From assembly GCA_963701385.1 (NCBI GenBank), contig CAVOZW010000014.1, forward strand, positions 62,001 through 126,000: DNA of 64,000 nucleotides, given 5' to 3'. The position numbers were made by a program, and so were the translations under genes. A model generated the notes under the pieces. The model saw nothing but the letters and a program-made list of their open reading frames with translations. It made no database searches and had not been told where the DNA came from. Of this stretch, positions 7,016-17,100 are shown piece by piece. The first letter of the stretch is position 1. Each line of letters starts with the position of its first letter. This DNA comes from B30-G6 sp963701385 (lineage in GTDB: Bacteria; Desulfobacterota; Desulfobacteria; Desulfobacterales; B30-G6).

Positions 7016-10012
7016 ATGCCCCACAGACTTGAAATTACGCTTAAACCCGAGATGCTCGACGCAGAAGGTGAAGGGATTCGGAAAAAGGCCCAAGATTATT
7101 TCGGCATCCGGCTCGAGCGGGTAAGGGTCGTCCATATCCTTACCATCGATGCGGAATTGTCTGTGGCGCAGCTCAAAACCATTCAGACAGCGATCTTCAC
7201 CAATCCGGTCACGCAGGTGTCATCCTATGACCCCCTGCCAATGACCTTCGACTGGATCATTTGGGTCGGATATCGACCGGGTGTCAGAGACAATCCCGGA
7301 AGCACCGCCATCGAAGCCATCAGGGATGTGTTAGGTGTTTCGTTAAAAGAAAACGAAGCGGTCTATACGTCCAGGCGTTACTGCATCGAATGCAAAGAAC
7401 TGCGCCGGGAGGCGGTTGATAAGATTGCCGGGGAACTTTTGGCAAACGACCTTATCCAGCAGCGCAAAATTTTTTCAAAAAATGTTTGGGATCCGGCCAT
7501 GGGCGTCGGCATGATCACCCCGAGAGTCATTCTGGATCATCGTCCCACGGTTTCTGAAATCCCCATCGACAGCGACGCAACCCTCATGCGTTTGAGTGAT
7601 GAACGAAATCTGGCCCTCAACCCCAACGACATTCCCACCATACGAGCCTATTTTCTTAAAGCGGCAATTCAGAAAGAGCGTGCTGCAAAGGGCCTTCACA
7701 ACCCCACGGACCTGGAGCTGGAATACATTTCGCAGGCCCGCAGCGATCATTGCAATCACAACACGTTTCAGGGTCGGTTTCGGTACAGCGACCTTTCGAC
7801 TGGCCGAACAGACATGGTCGACAGCCTTTTCAAAACATGCATCGAAGCACCGACCCTTCAGCTCAAGGCCCAGAAACCCTGGGTGGTATCGGTGCTCTGG
7901 GACAATGCCGGTGCCGGAAGATTCGACGACGCGCACCACTATGTCATTACAGGAGAAACGCATAATTCTCCTTCCAACATGGAGGCCTATGGCGGGGCCA
8001 TTACAGGCATTGTCGGTATCTACAGGGATCCCATGGGGACGGGTAAGGGATCCAAACTGATTATGGGCAGCTACGGGTTCTGCGTAGGGCCGCGAAATTA
8101 TGACGGCGACCTCAAGCCCCGGCTTCACCCACGGCGACTTCTGGACGGTGTGATCGAAGGGGTTCGGGACGGGGGCAACAAAAGCGGTATTCCCACCACC
8201 TATGGACAGGTCACGTTTCATCCGGGTTATATCGGGAAATGTCTGGTGTTTGTAACGGCTCTGGGGATCATGCCGGCATGGGTGCAGGGCCGACCCTCCC
8301 ATGAAAAGGACATCGAACCGGGTGACTTGGTGGTTATGAGCGGCGGAAGGGTCGGTAAGGACGGCATCCATGGTGTCACCGCAGCCTCTGAAACCTTTTC
8401 TGAAAACACACCCGCAGGACATGTACAGATCGGCGATCCCTATACCCAGAAAAAAATGCACGACTTCCTGCTGGAAGCGCGGGATGAAGGACTGATGCGC
8501 TTTATTACCGACAACGGCGGTGGGGGGCTTTCTTCCTCGGTGGGTGAAACGGCCCGTTTTTCCAATGGATGCGACATCCAGCTTGAAAAAGTTCCCTTGA
8601 AATATGAGGGCCTTGACCAATGGGAGATCTGGATATCGGAATCACAGGAGCGAATGACGGTGGCGGTTCAAGCGGACAAAATCGATCGTTTTCTCGAACT
8701 GTCGGCCCTGCATGCGGTCGAAAGCACCATTATCGGCACTTACACCGATTCCGGCAAGCTCCACGTCACCTATGATGGCAAAACCTGCGCTTATGTGGAT
8801 ATGGACCTGATGAAATCAGGCTTTCCGCAGTGGGAGTTCGATGCTGAATGGACGCCACCGAAGCGCCGCGGATGCCACGAACCGGTCCTGAACGCACCCG
8901 TGGCTTTCGACCGGCTGCTGCTGGACCTGCTGTCGCGCCCCAACATCGCCTCCAAGGAATGGATCACCCGACAGTACGACCACGAGGTCCAGGGAACGAG
9001 CGTGATCAAGCCCCTGGTGGGCGCTGAAAGGGATATGGTCAGCGACGCCAGTGTTATCCGGCCGGTGCTTACATCCGAGAAGGGGCTGGCTTTTTCCCAG
9101 GCGCTTGTGCCGTTTTATTCGGCCATCGACGCCTACCACATGACCACCTGCACCATCGACGAAGCCGTCCGCCGTCTGGTGGCGGTGGGTGCCGGACTCG
9201 ATCATATCGGCGGGGTGGACAATTTCTGCTGGCCCAGCATTCAATATCATCCCCAAAAGAATCCGGATGGCAAGTTTAAGGCGGCACAGCTGGTTCGATC
9301 CTGCTGGGCCCTGCGGGATATGTGCCTGGCATATGAGATACCGCTCCTCTCCGGCAAGGACAGCATGTATGTGGATGGTCATCTGATGGGGCGTTACGGT
9401 GAAACCCACAAGGTCTCGGCCCTGGAAACGCTGCAGTTTTCAGCCACCGGCATCGTCCCGAATGTGAGCACCTGTGTGACCATGGAAAGCAAGCTGGCCG
9501 GGGATCTCGTCTATGCGCTGGGTGTTACCCAAAACGAGCTGGGGGGCTCGGAGTATTACGCACATCTGGGGTATAGCGGTTGCAATGTCCCCATCGTAAT
9601 CCCTAAGGATTTTCTCACGCTATATCATGCCATGGCCAAGGCCATCGACCAGAAGCTGGTGGCTTCGGCACACGGCGTCTATCGCGGTGGCCTGGGTGTT
9701 CATCTGGCCCTGGTGGCCATGGGCGGGAACCTGGGAATGGACCTTGATCTGGCGTCGGTCCCTGCAAAGGCATGCCCCCGTAACGATGTGCTGCTCTTTT
9801 CCGAATCCGCCGGACGCTTTGTCGTGACGGTGGATCCGGACAAAAAAGATGCTTTCGAGGCGATCTTCAAAGGTCTGCCCTGTGCCTGTATCGGCCGCGT
9901 TACCCAAACACCCGACTTGAAGCTAGAGGGTATGGATGGCAAGCCCTTGCTGTGCATCCCTGTTTCCGATCTCAAAAAAGCCTGGAAAGCGACCTTTGGA
10001 GCGCTCATATGA
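7016..10012 (+). CDS. purL: Phosphoribosylformylglycinamidine synthase, PurS-PurL fusion
   Basis: Fourth step of purine synthesis (FGAR to FGAM, ATP and glutamine dependent). The 998-residue protein starts with two PurS-like segments. The first covers about residues 1-75; the second covers about 80-160, including VGYRPGVRDNPGSTAIEAI and ELLANDLIQQRKIF. The PurL body follows, with HCNHNTFQGRFRY, GETHNSPSNMEAYGGAITG and DPMGTGKGSKL. There is no C-terminal glutaminase domain; that is the separate purQ, overlapping by four bases (ATGA). SD sequence AAGGA lies upstream. Confidence 0.95.
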   Translation: MPHRLEITLKPEMLDAEGEGIRKKAQDYFGIRLERVRVVHILTIDAELSVAQLKTIQTAIFTNPVTQVSSYDPLPMTFDWIIWVGYRPGVRDNPGSTAIEAIRDVLGVSLKENEAVYTSRRYCIECKELRREAVDKIAGELLANDLIQQRKIFSKNVWDPAMGVGMITPRVILDHRPTVSEIPIDSDATLMRLSDERNLALNPNDIPTIRAYFLKAAIQKERAAKGLHNPTDLELEYISQARSDHCNHNTFQGRFRYSDLSTGRTDMVDSLFKTCIEAPTLQLKAQKPWVVSVLWDNAGAGRFDDAHHYVITGETHNSPSNMEAYGGAITGIVGIYRDPMGTGKGSKLIMGSYGFCVGPRNYDGDLKPRLHPRRLLDGVIEGVRDGGNKSGIPTTYGQVTFHPGYIGKCLVFVTALGIMPAWVQGRPSHEKDIEPGDLVVMSGGRVGKDGIHGVTAASETFSENTPAGHVQIGDPYTQKKMHDFLLEARDEGLMRFITDNGGGGLSSSVGETARFSNGCDIQLEKVPLKYEGLDQWEIWISESQERMTVAVQADKIDRFLELSALHAVESTIIGTYTDSGKLHVTYDGKTCAYVDMDLMKSGFPQWEFDAEWTPPKRRGCHEPVLNAPVAFDRLLLDLLSRPNIASKEWITRQYDHEVQGTSVIKPLVGAERDMVSDASVIRPVLTSEKGLAFSQALVPFYSAIDAYHMTTCTIDEAVRRLVAVGAGLDHIGGVDNFCWPSIQYHPQKNPDGKFKAAQLVRSCWALRDMCLAYEIPLLSGKDSMYVDGHLMGRYGETHKVSALETLQFSATGIVPNVSTCVTMESKLAGDLVYALGVTQNELGGSEYYAHLGYSGCNVPIVIPKDFLTLYHAMAKAIDQKLVASAHGVYRGGLGVHLALVAMGGNLGMDLDLASVPAKACPRNDVLLFSESAGRFVVTVDPDKKDAFEAIFKGLPCACIGRVTQTPDLKLEGMDGKPLLCIPVSDLKKAWKATFGALI

Positions 10013-10836
10013 AAGCGGTGAATGTTCTGGTTCTGACCGGATATGGATTGAATTGCGACAACGAAACGGCCTACGCCTTTGGATTGGCCGGTGCGTCGGC
10101 CCAACGGGTGCACATCAATGCCTTGATTGCCGGGGCCGCGAGCCTAGCTGATTTTCAAATCCTGGTATTTGGCGGCGGTTTCAGCTGGGGAGACGACCAT
10201 GGTGCGGGCGTGATCCAAGCCGTACGGATGAAGACCAGCATGGGCAAGGAACTGTTTGACTTTGTCGAAAAGGGGAACCTGGTGATGGGAATATGCAATG
10301 GGTTCCAGACCCTGGTCAATCTGGGGCTTTTACCGGGATTCGAGCTGTCCGCTCAGCAGCCTGAAAATGCCGAGCGATCCGTGGCCGTGACATTCAATGA
10401 CTGTGGCAATTTTCGGGACCAATGGGTCAACATGCGCGTCAATCCCGATTCTCCCTGTATCTACACGCGGGGTTTGACAGGTCTGGAACTCCCGGTTCGA
10501 CACGGGGAGGGCAAATTTTATACCGATTCCAAAACCCTGAAGCGTCTGACGGACAATCAGCAGGTGGTTCTTCAGTATGCCCTGCCGGACGGGCAGCCTG
10601 CCGGTCAGGCCTTCCCCTACAACCCCAATGGATCGATTGTCGACATAGCCGGTATCTGTGATCCCAGCGGCCGGATATTTGGTCTCATGCCTCATCCGGA
10701 AGCTTACAACCACTGGACCAACCATCCGGACTGGCCGCTCTTGAAGGAGAAACTGAAGCGCAAGGGAAAGCGCCTGCCCTCCGGTTTGACACCGGGGGTC
10801 AGAATGTTTGCGAATGCAGTCAATTATTTTCAATGA
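10009..10836 (+). CDS. purQ: Phosphoribosylformylglycinamidine synthase glutaminase subunit
   Basis: Class I glutamine amidotransferase that gives ammonia to PurL. The start is ATG at 10009, overlapping the purL stop as ATGA; the protein opens MKAVNVLVLTGYGLNCDNE. The nucleophile is Cys96 in MGICNGFQTL, and the His-Glu pair is in LMPHPEAYN near the C terminus. At 275 residues it is longer than the small PurQ (about 225), like the glutaminase domain of large fused enzymes. The stop codon is embedded in a short palindrome (TGAGCTATTAGCTCA). Confidence 0.95.
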   Translation: MKAVNVLVLTGYGLNCDNETAYAFGLAGASAQRVHINALIAGAASLADFQILVFGGGFSWGDDHGAGVIQAVRMKTSMGKELFDFVEKGNLVMGICNGFQTLVNLGLLPGFELSAQQPENAERSVAVTFNDCGNFRDQWVNMRVNPDSPCIYTRGLTGLELPVRHGEGKFYTDSKTLKRLTDNQQVVLQYALPDGQPAGQAFPYNPNGSIVDIAGICDPSGRIFGLMPHPEAYNHWTNHPDWPLLKEKLKRKGKRLPSGLTPGVRMFANAVNYFQ

Positions 10837-10845
10837 GCTATTAGC

Positions 10846-11373
10846 TCAATCCCAACTCCCCCTCACCCCATCGTCGCTATGAACGATCCTGGGACTCCCG
10901 GTAATATTGACGTGAATTCCCAGGTATCGGTTTTGGTTGTTTGTCAGGTAGATGTGACCGCCGAAGCCATTGGGAAGACCCATGGGATCATAGCGGATGC
11001 GGGGTATGCCCCCGGCAAAGGAAACATCGTAGAGTTGGATGTTTTCTGAGATCTGGCCTCTTTTAATAATTCTTTCATCGGGTTCCCACGTCCAGAAGGT
11101 TTTCTTGTCCGATCCGTTGTCCACAAAGGCGATATAGTCACCTGCCAGTTGACGGTCGCCATCCGGGTCAAAAGAAACGATGACCTTCTTGTTTTCCTTG
11201 ACGGCACAAAGCCTGGCGTGTTGCAGAACATAATAGAGCTCGGTGGCGGCAATTCGCAATTGGCGGTTGCTTTGCCAGCCCTTGAGGTTGGGAATCGTCA
11301 GGGCCATCAGAATACCGAGGATTGAAATGACCGTCAAAAGTTCGATCAGGGTGAAACCGTCATCCGAGTGCAT
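10846..11373 (-). CDS. GspH/FimT-family pseudopilin
   Basis: Type IV pilin-like minor subunit. The ATG at 11373 is chosen because TAAGGAG lies 10 bases upstream and it places the prepilin site right after a short leader (MHSDDG/FTLIELLTVISILGIL, with Glu at +5). The hydrophobic helix is followed by a 130-residue globular domain with GspH/FimT features such as ARLCAVKENKKVIVSFDPDG. 175 residues. It is divergent from the fimT-pilY1 operon, so there are two FimT-like genes at this locus. Confidence 0.88.
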   Translation of the reverse strand: MHSDDGFTLIELLTVISILGILMALTIPNLKGWQSNRQLRIAATELYYVLQHARLCAVKENKKVIVSFDPDGDRQLAGDYIAFVDNGSDKKTFWTWEPDERIIKRGQISENIQLYDVSFAGGIPRIRYDPMGLPNGFGGHIYLTNNQNRYLGIHVNITGSPRIVHSDDGVRGSWD

Positions 11374-11744
11374 GGTTGGGCGCTCCTTAATCAAGGTATC
11401 GCTTGACATAAGCCGTGTTTGCCATACACACCTATAAAGCCACACCTGCCGCGCGATCAATCCTGGATTATTACGTATTCAATATGTACTATATTTAGGT
11501 ATTTAATGGCCTTGCCAAGCCATCCCTGGCCGACAAAATCCATAAACTTTTTTAAAATAAGTATAAAAACAATTAATAGTTCATCGGCTAGGTCTCAGGG
11601 GAATCGTCAGGCGGCGATGCCAAAAATCCAATCTGTCCGATGTGTCAACGTTAAAATATTAAACTTAAATATCAATGGGTTAAAATATCAAATATTGGAA
11701 AAATAACCCCGGGTGGCTCACGGATAGCGCAGGATCATGCGAAG
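11374..11744. other. AT-rich intergenic region between divergent pilin genes
   Basis: About 370 bases, plus the promoter at its right end, separate the two divergent FimT-type genes. No convincing gene: the short open frames here lack homology features and ribosome sites. It is AT-rich around 11530-11580 and 11650-11700, as expected for promoter and regulator-binding DNA. I see no clear repeat. Confidence 0.6.
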
Positions 11745-11760
11745 TGGCACACAAATTGTA
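11745..11760 (+). promoter_or_regulatory. Sigma-54-type promoter of the minor pilin operon
   Basis: TGGCAC-N5-TTGTA matches the -24/-12 consensus TGGCAC-N5-TTGCA with one change at the -12 element (GT for GC) and correct spacing. It lies 27 bases before the fimT start and upstream of AAGGAG. Type IV pilin genes are known sigma-54/PilR targets in Geobacter, Myxococcus and Pseudomonas. No PilR/PilS gene is in this window. Confidence 0.7.
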
Positions 11761-11786
11761 TAACTTTGGGGCAAGGAGATAACATC

Positions 11787-12296
11787 ATGCAAAAAGCATC
11801 TGGATTTACCTTAATGGAGTTGATGGTGACCATCGGTATCATCGCGGTGGCTTCGACCATCGCGGTGCCCAATTTTTTGGCCTGGGTGCCTAAGTTCAGG
11901 CTGGGAGGCGCCTCCAGAGACGTATTGTCCGTCCTTCAGGGAACACGGGTTCAGGCGGTCAAGGACAACGCCAACTACACCGTGCTGTTCAATGTCGGGA
12001 ATGAAAGCTACACCGCCTTTCTGGATGACGGCGCCGGGACACCGGACACCACACCTGCGGACGGTATACCAGACGGAAGGGGCAACGGCCTCCTGGATGC
12101 AACCGAGACGATCATTTCACAAAAGACATTGCCGGACGGCATCAATATCACCAATACCACCCTTCCGGGAAATCGGGTGGTATTCGACACCCAGGGGGTG
12201 GCGTCCAGTGCGGGAACCATCAGCATCGCCAATGACATGGGCGAGACGCGGCAGATTGTCCTCGAACTGGCAGGCAGTTCAAGAATCCAGAATTGA
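11787..12296 (+). CDS. fimT: GspH/FimT-family minor pilin
   Basis: First gene of the minor pilin operon. The start is ATG 11787, with AAGGAG at 11773-11778. Short leader, then the prepilin peptidase site SG/FTLMELMVTIGIIAVA (Glu at +5) and a globular domain containing VLQGTRVQAVKDNANYTVLF. 169 residues. A loop with many Asp, Gly and Thr residues (DDGAGTPDTTPADGIPDG) could bind calcium. It overlaps or abuts the next gene. Minor pilins prime pilus assembly and help export PilY1. Confidence 0.9.
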   Translation: MQKASGFTLMELMVTIGIIAVASTIAVPNFLAWVPKFRLGGASRDVLSVLQGTRVQAVKDNANYTVLFNVGNESYTAFLDDGAGTPDTTPADGIPDGRGNGLLDATETIISQKTLPDGINITNTTLPGNRVVFDTQGVASSAGTISIANDMGETRQIVLELAGSSRIQN

Positions 12297-12331
12297 GAAA
12301 TGTTATGACGATATTCGGGAGCGGGAGAAAA

Positions 12332-13117
12332 ATGAAACCTAGACAGCTTCAACATACGGCAGGATACACCCTGATCGAGATCCTGATCGCCATGGCCATT
12401 TCGGGCGTGGTTCTGGCAGGCATCTATCAAGCCTACACGAATCAGATTCGAACCAACAACACCCAGAACCAGGTCGTGGACATGCAACAGAGTATTCGGG
12501 TGGCCATGAATTTCATGGAAAAAGAGATCCGCATCGCCGGCCTCGACCCGTCGGGTCTGGCGAACGCCGGCATCGATGTTGCCACGCCCAATAGCATTAC
12601 CCTGTCCGTGGACACAACGGGGGGCGAAGCAGACGGGAGAGACAACAATCGGGACGGCCAGGTGGACGAGGCCGGAGAATGGTATGACGGCATTCCAGAA
12701 CAGGTCACCTACTCTCTGAGCAACGATGCCAACAACAATGGCCAGAACGATGCGCTGGAGGGGCTAAACACCCTTCCCTGTCACCTCTTGCGGGGCGGCC
12801 AACGACTGGCGTCCAACATCGATGCCTTGAATTTCGTTTATCTGGGGGTCGATGATACGGATCCGGGATGTATTGAAAACTGTCGTCTGTTGAATACCGT
12901 AACGGCCCAGGACCGGGGAAATATTCGTGCCATTCAGATTACGGTTATCGCCCGTGCAGGCACCACGATACCCGGGTTGTCGATGCCGTATTTAGATGAA
13001 AAAACGTACTACAACCAACCCATCGCCGGTGACATCATTTTGCCCAGGCAGAACGATGGATTTCGCCGGGTCCGTCTAATTACAGAGGTAAGAAGCCGAA
13101 ATATCGGTCTCTTGTAA
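12332..13117 (+). CDS. pilW: Type IV pilus minor pilin PilW
   Basis: Prepilin-type protein of 261 residues with site AG/YTLIEILIAMAISGVVLAG, followed by the PilW region AYTNQIRTNNTQNQVVDMQQ and FMEKEIRIAGLDPSG. The ATG at 12332 is chosen because GGGAG precedes it and it gives a short leader; an upstream in-frame ATG at 12293 overlaps fimT. An acidic GGEADGRDNNRDGQVDEAGE stretch resembles a calcium-binding loop. Second gene of the operon. Confidence 0.9.
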   Translation: MKPRQLQHTAGYTLIEILIAMAISGVVLAGIYQAYTNQIRTNNTQNQVVDMQQSIRVAMNFMEKEIRIAGLDPSGLANAGIDVATPNSITLSVDTTGGEADGRDNNRDGQVDEAGEWYDGIPEQVTYSLSNDANNNGQNDALEGLNTLPCHLLRGGQRLASNIDALNFVYLGVDDTDPGCIENCRLLNTVTAQDRGNIRAIQITVIARAGTTIPGLSMPYLDEKTYYNQPIAGDIILPRQNDGFRRVRLITEVRSRNIGLL

Positions 13118-13128
13118 GGAGTGGATTC

Positions 13129-13587
13129 ATGTTGACACGGATCAGAAAACACAGCCAATACGTCAAAGGCAAGGACGGCTTTACGCTCATGGAAGTGCTT
13201 ATTGCCACGGCTATTTTCTCCATCGGTATTCTCGGGGTGGCGGCCCTGCAGTCCGGATCGATCAAGGGCAACAGCAGTGCCAGGGGGGTTACCGACATTG
13301 CCTTGGCGGCAACGGACAGGCTGGAGATGCTGAGAAGCCTCCCTTACAATGATCCTGCGCTTACGACCGGCGTGTATGTCCTGGATCCGGCAAGCGATCG
13401 GGTGGACAACAATTACGACGGTTTCATTGACGAGGACAATGAAACCGGGCCGCTGACGATCCAATACACGGTAACGACCGACTGGCCCCTTGAAAGAACC
13501 AAGACCGTGGTGGTGACGGCTACCCATGCCGGTGTATCCATCCGAAAACAGGTGGCCATGCAGCAGATCATTCCGTTGATCATTTAA
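13129..13587 (+). CDS. pilV: Type IV pilus modification/minor pilin PilV
   Basis: 152-residue minor pilin. Prepilin site DG/FTLMEVLIATAIFSIGILG, then AALQSGSIKGNSSARGVTDI and ATDRLEMLRSLPYNDP, typical of PilV. The AAGGAG ribosome site is close to the ATG. It contains another Asp-rich DRVDNNYDGFIDEDNE loop, like its neighbours. Third gene of the operon, 11 bases after pilW. Confidence 0.9.
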   Translation: MLTRIRKHSQYVKGKDGFTLMEVLIATAIFSIGILGVAALQSGSIKGNSSARGVTDIALAATDRLEMLRSLPYNDPALTTGVYVLDPASDRVDNNYDGFIDEDNETGPLTIQYTVTTDWPLERTKTVVVTATHAGVSIRKQVAMQQIIPLII

Positions 13588-13603
13588 CGCTTGAGGATAG
13601 AAT

Positions 13604-14194
13604 ATGAAAACGATGATGTCATTAATACACGATGAATCCGGCTCCGTTACCATCATTGCCGCTATTATGGTGCTGCTGATCGTCACGCTGGTGGGGATAT
13701 CGGCCATGGACACCACTACGGTGGAGCTGCAGATTGCCAGCAATGACCAGCGCAGCCGGATCGCCTTTTACAACGCCGACAGTGGTGTCTACGGAATCCC
13801 CAAGATCATCTCCCGGATCATCGATACCAGCGATCCGGTGGGCATTGCCGCTGAGGTCGACTCCATTGCAACGGGCGTGACCTGGGATGCCAGCACCGAC
13901 CAGAATACGTTTTTCGACCAGGTGATGGGATATGCTGTTTATGACGCGGTTCCGGACGTCGTCATGGGCCAGGGTGGGTTCAGCACCCAGGTGGACGTCG
14001 AACGCATTCGAAGCATTGTGCTGGCCGGCGGCGGTGCGGAATTCGCCAGCGGCGTCGAAGGTATCGGCGTCGGAACGACCGGCGGTGCGGCCGTTTATTA
14101 TGAACTCGACTCCCGGGGCCAGAGCACCCGTGGTGCGAATGCCAATGTGGTTGCCGACTACCGCAAGGTGGTGGGCGTAGCAGGAGGATTATAA
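13604..14194 (+). CDS. pilX: PilX-like pilus assembly protein
   Basis: 196-residue protein with a single N-terminal hydrophobic helix (SGSVTIIAAIMVLLIVTLVG, about residues 12-31) after the ESG motif usual for PilX N-terminal domains, then AMDTTTVELQIASNDQRSRIAFYNADSG. Unlike the true prepilins there is no G/F-T-L-x-E site. The position between pilV and pilY1, with one base before pilY1, is the standard place for pilX. The C-terminal half is less conserved. Confidence 0.82.
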   Translation: MKTMMSLIHDESGSVTIIAAIMVLLIVTLVGISAMDTTTVELQIASNDQRSRIAFYNADSGVYGIPKIISRIIDTSDPVGIAAEVDSIATGVTWDASTDQNTFFDQVMGYAVYDAVPDVVMGQGGFSTQVDVERIRSIVLAGGGAEFASGVEGIGVGTTGGAAVYYELDSRGQSTRGANANVVADYRKVVGVAGGL

Positions 14195-14195
14195 A

Positions 14196-17100
14196 ATGAA
14201 AAAGCGCATCTTACTCATAAGCCTATGGACGATCGCTGCCCTTCACTTCGGGTTGGGAACCGTTCTCGCTGTGGAGCCGGTCCTGAGTCAATATCAATCT
14301 TATCCGGTATTTATGGCCAACAGCGTAGATCCCAACATCTTGATTATGCTTGATAACTCGGGCAGTATGAACGAACAGGCCTACTCAGAGGACTTTGGCG
14401 GCAGTGTATCGGACTGCGGTACAACAACGGCCCGCTTGCTGGAATCCAGGGACGACGCTGAAGAAAACCTGGAAGACAACAGTGTGCGGACCGACACCAA
14501 CAACCTATATCTAGGGGAAGGTGAGGAACAGATCTGTACCCGCTGGCGGCGGGGAAGGTGTCGCCAATGGACCACGGAATATTTCGATACCATGGTGGGT
14601 CTGCGTTTTCGAAACGTCGAGGTACCACCAGGTGCGGTGATCACCAACGCCTATATTACCTTTCGGGCCTATACCAACGACAGCGGCAACGCGTCCTTTA
14701 CGATCCGCGGAGAGGATGTGGGTGATGCCTCCCGATTCAGCACCACCAGCGGCAATATTACCGGCCGGGCTGACACCGGCGCATCGGTTACCTGGAGCAT
14801 CACCAACAACTGGTCAACGGGAAGTGCCTACGATACACCGGACTTGACAACCATCGTCCAAGGCATCGTGGATCGGGGGGACTGGGTCAGCGATAATGCC
14901 ATGGCGTTTACCATCACCGGCACAGGCGGTCGATCGATCCGGTCCTGGAATTACAGTGATCACAGCTCGGGCCCGGTCCTGGTGGTCGAATATGATGAGG
15001 TTTGCGACGACACCAGCGGTGACCGCTATTACGGGTATTTTGACCCCAATGCACGTTATGACTATGACACGTCGTTTAACGGATTTGTTAGAGATCCCGG
15101 CGGTGCCTGGGACGGAAACTGGCTGAACTGGCTCTGCATGCGCAAGATCGACGTGGCCCGCAAGGTTCTCATGGGCGGTCTGGACAGGGATCGAGGCGAC
15201 AGCGTTCAGGTTCTGTATGGCGAGGATCCATCTGGCCGGGCGTATGTTAAAAGAGCCGACGGGACCGGTGTATCGGCCCACAACGGCATCAACTATTTTG
15301 GTATGGCAGACGGTTACATTTACGTGGATGATGATGACTACCCCTATTCCGGATACTTTGGACGTTATCAGATCAAGGTGGCCAAGGATATCGCCCAGGA
15401 GCCCCAGGACTTTGTCGACGGCAACATCGGCGGCATTCTTCAACGCGTGGGCGACCGTGCCAACTGGGGCAACGCCTGGTTCAATACCGGCACCGGTGGC
15501 GGTGAAAGCGGAGGATTCATTGACGGACCCATCGGTAGTGCTGTGGCGGGACTCGTAGAAGATTTGCAGAACAAGTCCGCCAACACCTGGACGCCCCTGG
15601 CGGAGTCTTTTTACGTGGCCACCCAGTATTTCAAACAAGAAGAGGTGGCCTCGGGGCTGGATTACCCCAGCGATGCCACCGGGCCGTTGAACGACGATTA
15701 TGATCCCTATTACCAGGATGAGGAGATCTGGTGCGCCAAGAGTTTTGTCATCCTGTTGACCGACGGTGCTTCTACCATGGACAGCAGGATTCCATCCGCT
15801 CTCAGGGATCTGGCCGACGGTCATGAGACCTTTCTGAGCACCACGGACGACGGGGTGGTCTGTAACGAGGGTACCGGTGCAGGTTGTGAATTCCCCAGTG
15901 CCGGAACCGATTATCTCAAGGACGTGGCCCACTATGCGCGGACCACGGACCTTAGACCCGAGATCGAAGGTGAACAAAACATCACACTCTATACGGTCTA
16001 TGCATTTGGTGACGATGACAATGCCCGCAATCTGCTCAAAGAGGCAGCTCGCCAGGGCGGTTTTGAAGACCGCAACGACAATGGCTGGCCGGACGGCTTG
16101 CGAACGGATGTGCCCAATGACCGCAAGGAGTGGGATGATGACGGGGACGGCGTACCCGACACCTATTACGAGGCATCGGACGGCTATGCTCTGGAAGCCC
16201 AGCTCATCTCGGCCATCAACGATATCCTGGCCAGGGCGGCATCCGGTACGGCGGCATCGGTGCTGGCCACCAATGCCGAGGGCGAGGGCAACCTGGTGCA
16301 GGCCTATTTCCGACCCAGCAAGATCGAAGGCACGGATGAGGTCAACTGGCTGGGGTACCTTCAGGCGCTGTGGGTCGATCCCTGCGGCAATCTGCGGGAA
16401 GACTCCAATCAGGACAAACGCTTGAACCTGAACGAGGACCTCAATGGAAACGGTCTTCTGGACGGCGGCGAAGACGTCAACGGCAACGGCGTTCTCGATC
16501 AGCCGGCATCCGAGGACAAGATCATTACCTATTATTCAGACGCCTCCACTTCCGACACGCTGGTCTACCGCTATACAAGCCATTATCTCTACAACCATCC
16601 CCTCGATTGTGAAGGTGAGGGTGTGCCCGGCGATTATGTCTACGAAACCCTGGCCCTTGAGGACATCAGCCCCATTTGGGAAGTGGGCAAGGTCCTGGCA
16701 GACCGGGATCCCGACACCCGTCGTATCTTTACCTTTATCAACAAGGACACGGATCCGGATCTGGATGAGGACCCATATGGATCTTTTGATTCAACGGGTG
16801 AGGTGATTGGCTTTGATTTGGTCAATGCCGATCTCCTCAAGCCCTACCTGGGTGTTTTGGACCTCGGTGACATCGGCGCCTGGGATTATCTGGGGACCGA
16901 CCGTAATGACCGGCCGGGCAATCTCATTCGCTACATCCGTGGCACAGACGTGTCCGGCACGCGATCACGCACCATCAACGGTCAGGTATGGAAACTGGGT
17001 GATATCGTCAATTCCACACCGGTCACCGTGGCGGCGCCGGCAGACAACTACCACATCATCTATGAAGATCAATCCTATCTGGATTTTCTAAGAGCCAACC

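Noticed and set aside
7475..8620. 381-codon minus-strand open frame inside purL
   Set aside because: Entirely opposite a conserved enzyme, with no recognisable motifs.
11419..11706. Possible small gene between the divergent pilin genes
   Set aside because: AT-rich DNA, no ribosome site, overlaps the upstream region of the minus-strand pilin; no motif.
14814..15977. 387-codon minus-strand open frame inside pilY1
   Set aside because: Opposite the calcium-loop and VWA coding region; no domain features.
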